Source of the DNA: UMGS1124 sp045541255
Lineage (GTDB): Bacteria > Bacillota_I > Bacilli_A > RF39 > UBA660
Reading direction: 5' to 3'
Assembly (NCBI GenBank): GCA_045541255.1
Contig: JAZQIU010000006.1
Span: 151,333 to 215,332 of the forward strand
DNA length: 64,000 nt
Positions 49,911-58,529 of the stretch are shown here, in pieces; the first letter of the stretch is position 1, and each line of letters opens with the position of its first letter. The position numbers and the translations under genes are program-made. The notes below the pieces were generated by a model. The model was not told the DNA's origin and ran no database searches. It saw only the letters and a program-made list of their open reading frames with translations.

Positions 49911-50180
49911 ATGATAAGTGTTGGGGAGTTTAAGTTTGAGTTAATTGAAAATTTTAGAGATTGTTTTGTAATGGAGGAGTTTGAAAATCTTTTTACAGAA
50001 TATTTTTATGATTTTGATTATATAGTGGGAGATTATGCTTATTCTAAATTAAGATTAAAAGGTTTTTATGATGATAAGAATAAAAAAGCTAAAAGTTTTA
50101 ATAAAATATCAAATAAGGAAAAGTATTTGAAAGAAAATTGTGCTTATAGTTGTAAGTATTTTGTATTAAAAAAGATTTAA
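49911..50180 (+). CDS. yutD: YutD-like protein
   Basis: 89 residues following the YutD family: FDYIVGDYAYSKLRLKGFYDD and a C-terminal LKENCAYSCKYFVLKKI. Conserved in Bacillota; function unknown. One base separates it from the upstream stop. Confidence 0.85.
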   Translation: MISVGEFKFELIENFRDCFVMEEFENLFTEYFYDFDYIVGDYAYSKLRLKGFYDDKNKKAKSFNKISNKEKYLKENCAYSCKYFVLKKI

Positions 50181-50236
50181 TCTTTTTTTTTTATTTATTT
50201 TGTGTTAGAATATTTTTAGAATAGAGAGGGATTTGT

Positions 50237-51307
50237 ATGAATAGTCAAATTACTGTTTTGGATAGAAATGAGCAACCAATGAATGTTGAATTAATTTGTT
50301 ATTTTAGTAGTGGTGCAAAAAAATATGCTTTTTATACTAAAAATGAAATAGTTCAAGATGGTTTATTAAAAATGTATGTTGCTGAAGAAAATAATGGTTT
50401 ATCAAATGATATTTCACCTGATGAATGGAATAGTTTGAAAAAAATTATGCAAGGTATTATTACAGGTGGTGCAATTGATATTCAATTTTTAGCATATGCT
50501 AATCCATTAAAGTTAAATGAAGGTAAAGCTATAGCGTTAAATGATACAAATATAAATGCTATTAAGACTGCATATAAAAATAATGTAGATAGTAACAATG
50601 GAGATACAGTTTTAAATAAAGATTTATTATCCCAAAGTTTTGGTGGTAATGTTGATACTCCTGTTAGTTCTTCAGAACCTATTCAAATGAGTGCTATTCC
50701 CCAAAATCAAAATACATTTAATATGGAAGCTACACCTGTTAATTTAAATACAACTCCAGTAGAAGAAGTAAATACTAATCCATTTGATTCAATTCCTAAG
50801 ATTGAACCAATCGAAAGTGCTCAAGTGGTTGATACTCCATCTTTAAATGCAACTATAGAAGAACCTGCACTTAATATTAATAGTATTAAACCTAGTGGAA
50901 TAGAAAGTGGTTTTAAAGTTAGTAATGAACCTAATATATTTGATCAACCTACTACAAATATGCCATTTTCTATTAGTGAACAAGAAGTTAATACACCATT
51001 AAATGATGTAATTACTCCTATTAATGAAATTTCAAATGTAAATATATTTAGTCAACCGATAGAGAATGTATCTAATAATGTTATGGATAATAATGAAAAT
51101 AATAAGCTAGATAATAATTTTAATGACATAGATTTAGATAAAAAGATTGCTTTAAATGAAAGAAAAATAAAATTATTTGAAGAATTAGCTAATATTTATA
51201 GAGAAGAAAATGAGTTATTAAAACAAGATAATAATTCGTTAGAACATACAGCTTCAAATTTATTTAATAATAATGGTACTTTAAACGAAAATGAAGTATT
51301 AGGATAA
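50237..51307 (+). CDS. Hypothetical protein with disordered middle and coiled-coil end
   Basis: 356 residues: a folded N-terminal domain (about 1-110; VELICYFSSGAKKYAFYTKN), a long Asn/Pro/Thr-rich low-complexity middle, and a C-terminal coiled coil (LNERKIKLFEELANIYREE). No recognised family. Confidence 0.65.
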   Translation: MNSQITVLDRNEQPMNVELICYFSSGAKKYAFYTKNEIVQDGLLKMYVAEENNGLSNDISPDEWNSLKKIMQGIITGGAIDIQFLAYANPLKLNEGKAIALNDTNINAIKTAYKNNVDSNNGDTVLNKDLLSQSFGGNVDTPVSSSEPIQMSAIPQNQNTFNMEATPVNLNTTPVEEVNTNPFDSIPKIEPIESAQVVDTPSLNATIEEPALNINSIKPSGIESGFKVSNEPNIFDQPTTNMPFSISEQEVNTPLNDVITPINEISNVNIFSQPIENVSNNVMDNNENNKLDNNFNDIDLDKKIALNERKIKLFEELANIYREENELLKQDNNSLEHTASNLFNNNGTLNENEVLG

Positions 51308-51312
51308 TTAAG

Positions 51313-51339
51313 ACCTAAGTATAAAACTTAGGTTTTTTT
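51313..51339 (+). terminator. Intrinsic terminator
   Basis: ACCTAAGT/ACTTAGGT stem, 5-base loop and T-run after the preceding gene. Confidence 0.85.
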
Positions 51340-51361
51340 CATATATTTTAGTAGTGATATT

Positions 51362-52258
51362 ATGAAAAATGTTATTTATACTTATTATAATATTTTGTTG
51401 GATGAAATTAATAAGGATGGTAATAATTATTTTTTTTATTTTAATAATGATTTATATATATTTTATTTGGTTTTAAATGATATAAAAGTTGTAGAATCTG
51501 TATATAAATTTATTAAAGATAATAATGTTGATAGTTTTGAAATTATTTTAAATAAAGAAGGTAAATTGTTTTGTGATGTAGAAAATAAAAAATATTCTTT
51601 GATAAAAATAAAAGGTATTTTAAAGTATGAAATAAAGTTTGAAGAATTTAAGTTTTATCCTGTAGATACTTCCCCTAATAATTGGGCTGAATTATGGAGT
51701 AAAAGATTAGATTATTATGAAATACAACTAAGAGAGTTAGGATATAATTATCAAACCGTGTTAAATTCTTTTGGTATGTTTGCTGGGATGGCAGAGAATG
51801 CTATTTTATATTTTAATATAAGTAAGAAAAAGTTTAATGATAAAGAAATAGTAGGGATTGTTCATAATAGAATGAATTATCCTTGTTATTTGATAGATTA
51901 TAATAATCCTTTAAATTTTGTTATTGATTATAATGTTAGAGATATTGCTGAATATATTAAATCTTATTTGTTAAGTGCTGATTATGAAATTAATAATGTG
52001 TTAGTGTTATTAGATAGATTAAGTGTTAATAATTTGATGTTCAATTTACTGTATTCTAGATTAATGTATCCTACATTTTATTTTGATGTTTTTGATAAAA
52101 TTATTTTAGAAGATGGTAAAGATAGTGATATAGTTGGAGTATTAAATGTAGTTGATAAATATTTAGAAATGTTGAATAAAGTATACTTAACTTTTAAAGA
52201 AAAGTATAATATGTTAAATGTAGAGTGGATAAATAAAATAAAAAATGTAGAAAATTAG
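51362..52258 (+). CDS. YutH-like spore coat-associated protein
   Basis: 298 residues. The segment NNWAELWSKRLDYYEIQLRE through SFGMFAGMAENAILYFNI resembles the kinase-fold coat proteins YutH and CotS. The neighbourhood supports it: yutD-like upstream and an Nfu (YutI) gene downstream, as in Bacillus. The match is partial, so the name is tentative. It converges with the Nfu gene, overlapping by 4 bases. Confidence 0.55.
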   Translation: MKNVIYTYYNILLDEINKDGNNYFFYFNNDLYIFYLVLNDIKVVESVYKFIKDNNVDSFEIILNKEGKLFCDVENKKYSLIKIKGILKYEIKFEEFKFYPVDTSPNNWAELWSKRLDYYEIQLRELGYNYQTVLNSFGMFAGMAENAILYFNISKKKFNDKEIVGIVHNRMNYPCYLIDYNNPLNFVIDYNVRDIAEYIKSYLLSADYEINNVLVLLDRLSVNNLMFNLLYSRLMYPTFYFDVFDKIILEDGKDSDIVGVLNVVDKYLEMLNKVYLTFKEKYNMLNVEWINKIKNVEN

Positions 52259-52521
52259 ATTTCTACATTTATTACACTTATTACTTCTGGAATTTGTTCT
52301 TTAATAATTTCTAAAATATTATCATTTAGAGTAAAGTCTTGAAACCCACAATGACTACAAGCTCCATAAAGTTTAACAAAGACATAATTGTCTTCATATT
52401 TTATGAACTCTATATCGCCACCATCACTATTTAAATATGGTCTTATATCTTCAATAATACTTTTAATTATTTCTTCATTGCTTTTTTTTGTGATTTTTTC
52501 ATTATTATTTTCTTGATTCAT
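52255..52521 (-). CDS. nfu: NifU-like Fe-S scaffold protein (Nfu)
   Basis: 88-residue Nfu C-terminal-type domain: IRPYLNSDGGDIEFI and the cluster-binding CxxC in YGACSHCGF. Transfers Fe-S clusters to apoproteins. ATG 52521 follows AAAGGTGAT. Confidence 0.92.
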   Translation of the reverse strand: MNQENNNEKITKKSNEEIIKSIIEDIRPYLNSDGGDIEFIKYEDNYVFVKLYGACSHCGFQDFTLNDNILEIIKEQIPEVISVINVEI

Positions 52522-52603
52522 ATGTATCACCTTTAGTTATTATATCAAAAAATTTTACTTAGTAAATAAAATTTGGTATAATACGTCATGAAGAGGTGCA
52601 ATA

Positions 52604-52951
52604 ATGGAAAACTATATAGTTGGAAGTATTGTAAAGGGAGAAGTAACTGGTATTGAACCTTATGGAATATTTGTTAAAGTTGATGAATATAATGGTTTAA
52701 TACATATAAGTGAAATTGCTAATAATTATATATCAAATATTACCAAATATGTTAATATTGGAGAAAGAATTTATGCTAAAGTAATTGAAGTTGATACAGA
52801 AAATAATAGATTAAAACTTTCTATAAAAGGATTAAATTATAAGGAATTTTATGAAAATAGAAAAGTAAAAGAGTCAGTTAGAGGTTTTTCACCTTTACAA
52901 GAAAATTTAGAAAAGTGGATGGATTACACTTTAAAAGAAATGGAACACTAG
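52604..52951 (+). CDS. S1 RNA-binding domain protein (YugI/CvfD type)
   Basis: 115 residues; the first 70 form one S1 domain (GSIVKGEVTGIEPYGIFVKV, GLIHISEIAN). Homologues act as general stress or ribosome-associated regulators. GAGGTG precedes the ATG. Confidence 0.85.
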   Translation: MENYIVGSIVKGEVTGIEPYGIFVKVDEYNGLIHISEIANNYISNITKYVNIGERIYAKVIEVDTENNRLKLSIKGLNYKEFYENRKVKESVRGFSPLQENLEKWMDYTLKEMEH

Positions 52952-52970
52952 TAATAGTGTTTTTTATTTT
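52944..52970 (+). terminator. Intrinsic terminator
   Basis: AACACTA/TAGTGTT stem, GTAA loop and T-run, overlapping the stop of the S1 gene. Confidence 0.85.
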
Positions 52971-53018
52971 TTATGATATAATTATCTTGTAATGGTAGTC
53001 ATTATAGGGAGGTAAAGT

Positions 53019-54206
53019 ATGAGAACTGTTGGTACAGTAGTAAGAGGTATTAGAACGCCGATTATTAAAGAAAATGATGATTTGGCAAATATCGTTGTTG
53101 ATTCTTTATTAGAAGCACAAAAAGAGGAAGGTTTTAAGTTTAGAGATAGGGATGTAGTAGCAATAACTGAAGCTGTAGTAGGTATAAGCGAAGGTAATTA
53201 TGTTACAGTAGATGATATTGCTGAAGTTTTAAAAGAAAAGTATCCTAGTAAAAATATAGGAGTTGTTTTTCCTATATTAAGTCGTAATCGTTTTTCTATG
53301 ATTTTAAAAGGAATAGCTCGTGGTATGGATAAAATTACTATGTTGTTAAGTTTTCCAAGTGATGAAGTAGGTAATGGTATATTGGATGAAGAAAAGTTTG
53401 ATAATAGTAAATTTACTTTAAGCGATGTTATTACTGAAGAAGAGTATAGAGAAAATTTTGGAGATTTTATTCATCCATTTACTGGAATTAATATGGTTGA
53501 TTTTTATAAAGGGTTAGTTGAAAGTGAAAATTGTAAAATAGAATTTGTTTTTGCTAATGATGCAAGGGAAATATTAAATTATACAAAAGATGTATTATGT
53601 TGTGATATTCATACACGTTTTAAAACTAAGAAAATGTTAGTTGAAAACGGAGGAGAAAACATTTTTGGGTTACATGATGTTTTGACTACTTCTTATAATG
53701 GCAGTGGATTTAATCCGGACTATGGATTGTTAGGTTCAAATAAAGCAACTGAAGAAAGGTTAAAATTATTTCCTAGAACAGGGAAAGAATTAGTTAATAA
53801 AATTCAAGAGAGATTAAAATTAGAAACTGGTAAAACTATTGAAGTAATGGTTTATGGAGATGGAGCGTTTAAGGATCCGGTAGGACATATTTGGGAATTA
53901 GCTGATCCGGTAGTATCTCCAGCATATACAAGTGGTTTAGAAGGAACGCCTAATGAACTTAAGTTAAAATATATTTCTGATAATAAATTTGCTAATTTAA
54001 AAGGTGATGAGTTAAAAGAAGCTATAAAAGGTGAAATAAAAATTAAAAATGATAATTTAAAAGGTAATATGTTATCTCAAGGAACTACACCTAGAAGATT
54101 AACAGATTTAATTGGCTCGTTATGTGACTTAACTAGTGGTAGTGGTGATAAAGGTACTCCAGTAGTATTTATACAAGGCTATTTTGATAATTTAGCTGAT
54201 GAATAG
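53019..54206 (+). CDS. CofE-like (F420-0:L-glutamate ligase family) protein
   Basis: 395 residues with the CofE fold signature: RTPIIKENDDLANIVVDSL, DRDVVAITEAVVGISEGN and a C-terminal VMVYGDGAFKDPVGHIWELADP. In actinobacteria and archaea the family adds glutamate to F420. Bacillota do not normally make F420, so the substrate here is probably another carboxylate. Starts after GGGAGG. Confidence 0.8.
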   Translation: MRTVGTVVRGIRTPIIKENDDLANIVVDSLLEAQKEEGFKFRDRDVVAITEAVVGISEGNYVTVDDIAEVLKEKYPSKNIGVVFPILSRNRFSMILKGIARGMDKITMLLSFPSDEVGNGILDEEKFDNSKFTLSDVITEEEYRENFGDFIHPFTGINMVDFYKGLVESENCKIEFVFANDAREILNYTKDVLCCDIHTRFKTKKMLVENGGENIFGLHDVLTTSYNGSGFNPDYGLLGSNKATEERLKLFPRTGKELVNKIQERLKLETGKTIEVMVYGDGAFKDPVGHIWELADPVVSPAYTSGLEGTPNELKLKYISDNKFANLKGDELKEAIKGEIKIKNDNLKGNMLSQGTTPRRLTDLIGSLCDLTSGSGDKGTPVVFIQGYFDNLADE

Positions 54207-54235
54207 AAATCTATTAGGTTTCTATTTTTTGTAGA

Positions 54236-54264
54236 TTGAAAAATAGAGTTCCCTATGATAGAAT
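54236..54264 (+). promoter_or_regulatory. Promoter for an apparently leaderless mRNA
   Basis: TTGAAA (54236-54241), 17-base spacer, TAGAAT (54259-54264), then seven bases to ATG 54272. Transcription would begin at or next to the start codon, leaving no room for a ribosome binding site; none is visible. Confidence 0.65.
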
Positions 54265-54271
54265 AATACAC

Positions 54272-55303
54272 ATGAAAAAAGAAATTAATAAAACTATGAT
54301 GAACCCAACTTATTTAGAAGAATATTTTTCAAACAAGGGATATGAATGTTTGAATCCTTTTAGTGTTGTTAATAGTGGAACTGATACTATTTTTACTACA
54401 GCAGGTATACAACCTATTTTAAGAAATGTTATGAATGGTAATCTTTCTCCAAATAATATTTATTATGTAGGACAACCTGTTTTGAGAAGTCAATTTATTA
54501 AATCACTTGGAGAGGGTTATTCTTTAGCTTTTAATAATTGTACAACAGTTGCTATAAATAATAGTTCAAAAGACCATGATATTTTAGTTGATGATTGGTT
54601 AAAGTGTTTTTATGATTTAGGATTAGAAAAAAAATATTTTTCAACTAGATCAAAAGATTATACAGATAAATGGGGAGAAATTGAATTAGGTGGATATAAA
54701 ACATTTTATATTTATAAGGATACTGAATTAGGTGATGCTACTTATTTTAATTATGTTTCAACCAATGATAGTAAAGTAGATATAAAAACATTCAGTGATG
54801 TGGGTTTTGGTTTAGAAAGAATACGATGGGTTTGTAATCCACAAAAGTCTTATTATGATATTAATGGCGATACTAGTATGTTAGAGGTGGATAAAAAAGC
54901 GATAATATCTGCTATAGTGTTATTGGTTATTAATGGTGTTAGTCCATCGAATAAAGATGCTGGTTATAGAATAAGACTTTTTTCTAAAAAAATAATAAGT
55001 GATTATGGTATTGATGTACTTAATTCGAAATTAGAAAAATATATGGACGATTGCATTAATTATTGGATTAATTGGCAAAAAACTGCAAATTATGATAGGG
55101 ATTATATTAAAGATATCATAAAAAAAGAGTTGGATAGAAATGGTAATAGATATATTCTTGATGCATTAGAATTAAGCGGATTTTCTAATGTTAAGGGTGT
55201 CAATATAAATATTTCAAGAGAAGAATTTTTGAAGAGGTTAAAAGGTTCTGGAGTTAATGAAATAGTTTTGAGAAAAGTTTTAAGAAGGGAAGATTCAAAA
55301 TGA
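54272..55303 (+). CDS. Stand-alone alanyl-tRNA synthetase-like catalytic domain
   Basis: 343 residues resembling the AlaRS class II catalytic core: DTIFTTAGIQPILRNVMNG (compare FTNAGMNQF in AlaRS), ELGDATYFNYVS, and KTFSDVGFGLERIRWV as motif 3. The editing, C-Ala and normal tRNA-recognition domains are absent, so it cannot replace AlaRS. Such paralogues often activate an amino acid for another product. It overlaps the peptidase E gene (ATGA), so the two form an operon. Confidence 0.75.
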   Translation: MKKEINKTMMNPTYLEEYFSNKGYECLNPFSVVNSGTDTIFTTAGIQPILRNVMNGNLSPNNIYYVGQPVLRSQFIKSLGEGYSLAFNNCTTVAINNSSKDHDILVDDWLKCFYDLGLEKKYFSTRSKDYTDKWGEIELGGYKTFYIYKDTELGDATYFNYVSTNDSKVDIKTFSDVGFGLERIRWVCNPQKSYYDINGDTSMLEVDKKAIISAIVLLVINGVSPSNKDAGYRIRLFSKKIISDYGIDVLNSKLEKYMDDCINYWINWQKTANYDRDYIKDIIKKELDRNGNRYILDALELSGFSNVKGVNINISREEFLKRLKGSGVNEIVLRKVLRREDSK

Positions 55304-55929
55304 ATAAAGGAATAATTTTTTTATCAGGTGGTGGAGATGAAAAAGCTAGTTATGAATTGGATAAAGAATTTGTGTCTTTGTTAGAAAATAATTCAAATAT
55401 TTTATACATTCCTCATGCAAATAAAAAACAATATCCTGATTTTTCTAGCAGTTTAGAATGGTTAACTAATACTTTAAAAAATGTTGATAAATCAAAAAAA
55501 ATAAATATTAATATTCCTTCTACTTATGCAGTATTAGAAAAAGTTTCTTTAGATAAGTATCAAGCTGTATATATTGGTGGTGGAAATACCTTCCATTTGT
55601 TAGATGTATTAAACAAAACTAATTTTTCTGAAAAACTAATATCTTTTTATAATCATGGCGGTATAATATATGGTGGAAGTGCAGGTGCAATTATATTAGG
55701 TAAAACTATTAAAACTGTAGTTGAAGAAAGAAATAGTTTAGAAGAGAGTAGTGAAGGATTAGATTTAATAAATGGATATTCATTTGTGTGTCATGCTAAT
55801 GATGAAATAATTGATAAGTTAAGCAAAAGTAATTTAAGTTCAATTATTGCATTGTATGAGGAATCAGGAATAATTTTTTCTGATAATATAATAAGAAGTA
55901 TTGGAAAACAAAATAAAACAGTTAATTAA
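55300..55929 (+). CDS. Peptidase E-like (S51 family) serine hydrolase
   Basis: 209 residues with the S51/type 1 glutamine amidotransferase-like fold: YIGGGNTFHLLDVL and the nucleophile in YGGSAGAIILGK. Peptidase E cleaves Asp-X dipeptides; relatives cut cyanophycin or act as cytoplasmic amidotransferase-like enzymes. Translationally coupled to the AlaRS-like gene, suggesting one makes and the other removes an aminoacyl bond (inference). Confidence 0.82.
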   Translation: MNKGIIFLSGGGDEKASYELDKEFVSLLENNSNILYIPHANKKQYPDFSSSLEWLTNTLKNVDKSKKININIPSTYAVLEKVSLDKYQAVYIGGGNTFHLLDVLNKTNFSEKLISFYNHGGIIYGGSAGAIILGKTIKTVVEERNSLEESSEGLDLINGYSFVCHANDEIIDKLSKSNLSSIIALYEESGIIFSDNIIRSIGKQNKTVN

Positions 55930-57179
55930 TAACTGTTTATTTTATTTTCATTATTTATAATGCTTAAAGTAATATTTTGGTGATTGTTTATATTGTTATT
56001 TATAATTTCTGTAATCTTTTTTTCTATAATAGGTGTTAAATCTTTGTTAATTTCTACAGCAATATTCCATGGATTAGTAATTGAGTCTCCCATTTTTGAA
56101 GTGCAATATACTGTATTTTCGATTCCTAATTCGCTATATATTTCTTTACTAATTAAATCACCGATAACAGTAAATAATTTTCCTGTATGGTAAACTGGAT
56201 TTTTTCCGCATGCTGCTTCCATACTAAAGTTTCTTGAAAAAGGAATAACTCCTCTTGAACGATTTCCTCTTCCGACAGCCCCTTCATCTCCGCTTTCTAC
56301 AGCGCTCCCGATAGCTGTTAAGTAGTAGTCATCAGTTTCTTTATTATCTCTTGTATTTAAATATATTTCGATTTTTGAATTAGGAAAATAATTTATTGAA
56401 ATTTCATTAATTAAATTTTTTATTATCTCTAATTTATTAAAATAATCTTCTTTATTTAATGTATATTTTGCAATTAATGGTACACAAGAAGTTATTTCTA
56501 TATTTTTATCTTTTCTAATACCCATTACTTTTATATCATTTCCTATGTATGGGTATTTTTCTTTGTATTCATTTGAATTTAATTTTTGTTCAATATCTAA
56601 AACTAATTTTTCTAAGTTACTCATTGGGTAATAACTAACTGTTGTTGATGTATCATTACATCTATTGTAATTATTATGTCTTTTACTATCTTCTTCTGAA
56701 ATAGCTTCAAAGAATTTTTTTCTTTCGTTATTAGTATTCCCTTCATTGTTATATACCACCCCAGGGCCTTCATTATGATGTGTGTTATCTATTATCGTTA
56801 AAAAATTGTCAGTGTCTAATAATGGGAATAATTCTTTGAAATATTCTTTTATTGTATTTGAAACTATATTCATATAATCTATAGTTGTTCCGTTAAACTT
56901 AGATGTAAATCTTCCATTAATTAAAATTCTGATAGGGTGAGTCATTTCTCCTTTTCCAAAGTATACTTTAGAACCACCACCTAATATAGATAGTTTATCA
57001 ATCATGTGTCTTAAAATTACTCCATAATTTTCTAAACAATATTTAGAGTATGAAGCAGAAATTTTTTCAGCTAAAGTATCACATATGTTGTCTGGATGTC
57101 CTTTACCTTTTGTTTCAACGACTTCAAATTTTGTATCATTAATATTATCTTTAATATTTGAATAAATAAATGGTTTCAT
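55926..57179 (-). CDS. Archaeal-type S-adenosylmethionine synthetase
   Basis: 417 residues of the archaeal-type MAT family: FEVVETKGKGHPDNICDTLAE at the N-terminus and AIGSAVESGDEGAVGRGNRS in the middle. It makes SAM from methionine and ATP. It is unlike the bacterial MetK family. No metK is in the window, so whether this is the only enzyme is unknown. Converges with peptidase E, overlapping 4 bases; a shared ACAGTTA/TAACTGT stem sits at the stops. Confidence 0.92.
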   Translation of the reverse strand: MKPFIYSNIKDNINDTKFEVVETKGKGHPDNICDTLAEKISASYSKYCLENYGVILRHMIDKLSILGGGSKVYFGKGEMTHPIRILINGRFTSKFNGTTIDYMNIVSNTIKEYFKELFPLLDTDNFLTIIDNTHHNEGPGVVYNNEGNTNNERKKFFEAISEEDSKRHNNYNRCNDTSTTVSYYPMSNLEKLVLDIEQKLNSNEYKEKYPYIGNDIKVMGIRKDKNIEITSCVPLIAKYTLNKEDYFNKLEIIKNLINEISINYFPNSKIEIYLNTRDNKETDDYYLTAIGSAVESGDEGAVGRGNRSRGVIPFSRNFSMEAACGKNPVYHTGKLFTVIGDLISKEIYSELGIENTVYCTSKMGDSITNPWNIAVEINKDLTPIIEKKITEIINNNINNHQNITLSIINNENKINSY

Positions 57180-57270
57180 ATTATTATCTCCTTTATTAAT
57201 TGTATGTTATCACTTTTATTTTTTGTTTTCAATAATAAAAGAATTTAAATATAGAAAAATTAACAAGTAA

Positions 57271-57297
57271 AAAACTCAAACAATTAGTTTGAGTTTT
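57271..57297 (-). terminator. Terminator of the leftward tRNA cluster
   Basis: AAAACTCAAAC/GTTTGAGTTTT perfect 11-bp stem, 5-base loop; on the minus strand followed by T residues after tRNA-Phe. Confidence 0.88.
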
Positions 57298-57308
57298 AAA
57301 TACAAATC

Positions 57309-57384
<76 letters not shown>

Positions 57385-57393
57385 AATAAAAAA

Positions 57394-57470
57394 TGGCGGT
57401 CCGTACGGGATTCGAACCCGTGATCTTCTGCGTGACAGGCAGACGTCATAGGCCTCTAGACTAACGGACC
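57394..57470 (-). tRNA. tRNA-Asp (GTC)
   Basis: 77 bases with CCA. Acceptor GGTCCGT/ACGGACC, anticodon loop CTGTCAC, T-arm GGGTTCGAATCCC. Confidence 0.96.
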
Positions 57471-57474
57471 ATCA

Positions 57475-57551
57475 TGGTTGCGGGAGTAGGATTTGAACCT
57501 ACGGCCTCTGGGTTATGAGCCCAGCGAGCTACCGAGCTGCTCCATCCCGCG
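57475..57551 (-). tRNA. Initiator tRNA-fMet (CAT)
   Basis: 77 bases with CCA. The first acceptor pair is C-A (CGCGGG with CCCGCA), and the anticodon stem ends in three G-C pairs (GGG-CTCATAA-CCC). Both are initiator hallmarks, separating it from elongator Met tRNA. Confidence 0.95.
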
Positions 57552-57567
57552 ATAAATAAAACTTAAT

Positions 57568-57659
57568 TGGCGGAGAAAGAGGGATTCGAACCCCCGCGCC
57601 GTTGCCGACCTCCTGGTTTTCAAGACCAGTCCCTTCAACCGGACTTGGGTATTTCTCCG
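57568..57659 (-). tRNA. tRNA-Ser (TGA)
   Basis: 92 bases with a long variable arm and encoded CCA; anticodon loop TCTTGAAA. First gene of the leftward cluster. Confidence 0.95.
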
Positions 57660-57881
57660 TTCGTTCCTTCAAGGAACAAATTGATTATAGCATAGAAAAG
57701 AAAAAATAGTCAACAAAATTTATAAAAAAAGTTATATTTTTTCATTTTTTTTCAAAAATAGCTATTTTTTTTCTCTTTTTGTTAAAAATTTTTCAAAAAA
57801 ATAAAAAAAAGTATTGATTTAAATAAAATTTTAGGGTATACTCAAATAGTCTTAATTAATTAAGACAACCGAGTTGGTGTT
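57660..57881. other. Divergent promoter region between the two tRNA clusters
   Basis: About 220 bp, very AT-rich, no gene. It contains an inverted repeat (GTTCCTT/AAGGAAC at 57662-57678) directly upstream of tRNA-Ser and the rightward promoter described separately. Confidence 0.7.
57814..57842 (+). promoter_or_regulatory. Promoter of the rightward tRNA cluster
   Basis: TTGATT (57814-57819), 17-base spacer, TATACT (57837-57842), about 40 bp before tRNA-Leu. Confidence 0.8.
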
Positions 57882-57970
57882 GCCCAAGTGGCGGAACAGG
57901 TAGACGCACAGGACTTAAAATCCTGCGAGATTTAACCCTCGTGCCGGTTCAAGTCCGGCCTTGGGCACCA
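57882..57970 (+). tRNA. tRNA-Leu (TAA)
   Basis: 89 bases with long variable arm and CCA; acceptor GCCCAAG/CTTGGGC, anticodon loop ACTTAAAA. Confidence 0.96.
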
Positions 57971-57995
57971 ATTTATGTTTGAGAAAATATCTCTC

Positions 57996-58072
57996 GGGCG
58001 ATTAGCTCAGTTGGTTAGAGCACCTGCCTTACAAGCAGGGGGTCATAGGTTCGAGTCCTATATCGCCCACCA
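57996..58072 (+). tRNA. tRNA-Val (TAC)
   Basis: 77 bases with CCA; acceptor GGGCGAT/ATCGCCC, anticodon loop CTTACAA. Confidence 0.96.
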
Positions 58073-58080
58073 TTTTATTT

Positions 58081-58156
58081 GCCGACATAGCGTAACTGGC
58101 AGCGCAACTGACTTGTAATCAGTAGGTTGGGGGTTCGACTCCCTCTGTCGGCACCA
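58081..58156 (+). tRNA. tRNA-Thr (TGT)
   Basis: 76 bases with CCA; acceptor GCCGACA/TGTCGGC, anticodon loop CTTGTAA. The D-arm (GCGTAACTGGCAGCGC) is slightly atypical. Confidence 0.93.
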
Positions 58157-58164
58157 CTTATTAT

Positions 58165-58248
58165 GGAGGGATAGCGAAGTGGTCAAACGCGGCAGACTGT
58201 AAATCTGTTCCTTCGGGTTCCATGGTTCAAATCCATGTCCCTCCACCA
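58165..58248 (+). tRNA. tRNA-Tyr (GTA)
   Basis: 84 bases with a class II variable arm and CCA; acceptor GGAGGGA/TCCCTCC, anticodon loop CTGTAAA. Confidence 0.96.
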
Positions 58249-58260
58249 CTTTTAAAATAT

Positions 58261-58336
58261 TGCCTCGTAGCCAAGTGGTAAGGCATCAGACTTTGACTCT
58301 GACATTCCGGTGGTTCGAACCCACCCGAGGCAGCCA
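58261..58336 (+). tRNA. tRNA-Gln (TTG)
   Basis: 76 bases with CCA; acceptor TGCCTCG/CGAGGCA, anticodon loop CTTTGAC. Confidence 0.95.
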
Positions 58337-58357
58337 TCTTATTTTTTTATTGTTTAT

Positions 58358-58433
58358 GTCGCGTTAGCTCAGTCGGTAGAGCATCTGACTTTTAATCAGA
58401 GGGTCCGGGATTCGAGTTCCCGACGCGACACCA
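58358..58433 (+). tRNA. tRNA-Lys (TTT)
   Basis: 76 bases with CCA; acceptor GTCGCGT/ACGCGAC, anticodon loop CTTTTAA. Last gene of the rightward cluster. Confidence 0.96.
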
Positions 58434-58445
58434 CTTAGAAATTAG

Positions 58446-58472
58446 AGTTTGTAAGAAATTACAAACTTTTTT
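58446..58472 (+). terminator. Terminator of the rightward tRNA cluster
   Basis: AGTTTGTAA/TTACAAACT perfect 9-bp stem, GAAA loop, T-run. Confidence 0.9.
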
Positions 58473-58482
58473 ATTTTATATG

Positions 58483-58511
58483 TTGACAAGCGTATAAAAT
58501 ACACATATAAT
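58483..58511 (+). promoter_or_regulatory. nrtR promoter with operator in its spacer
   Basis: TTGACA (58483-58488), exactly 17 bases, TATAAT (58506-58511): full consensus. The spacer carries GCGTATAAAATACACAT, a near copy of the palindrome before the next gene (59193-59211). A bound regulator would sit between -35 and -10, so strong autorepression is expected. Confidence 0.88.
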
Positions 58512-58529
58512 ATAATTGGAGATGGTAGT

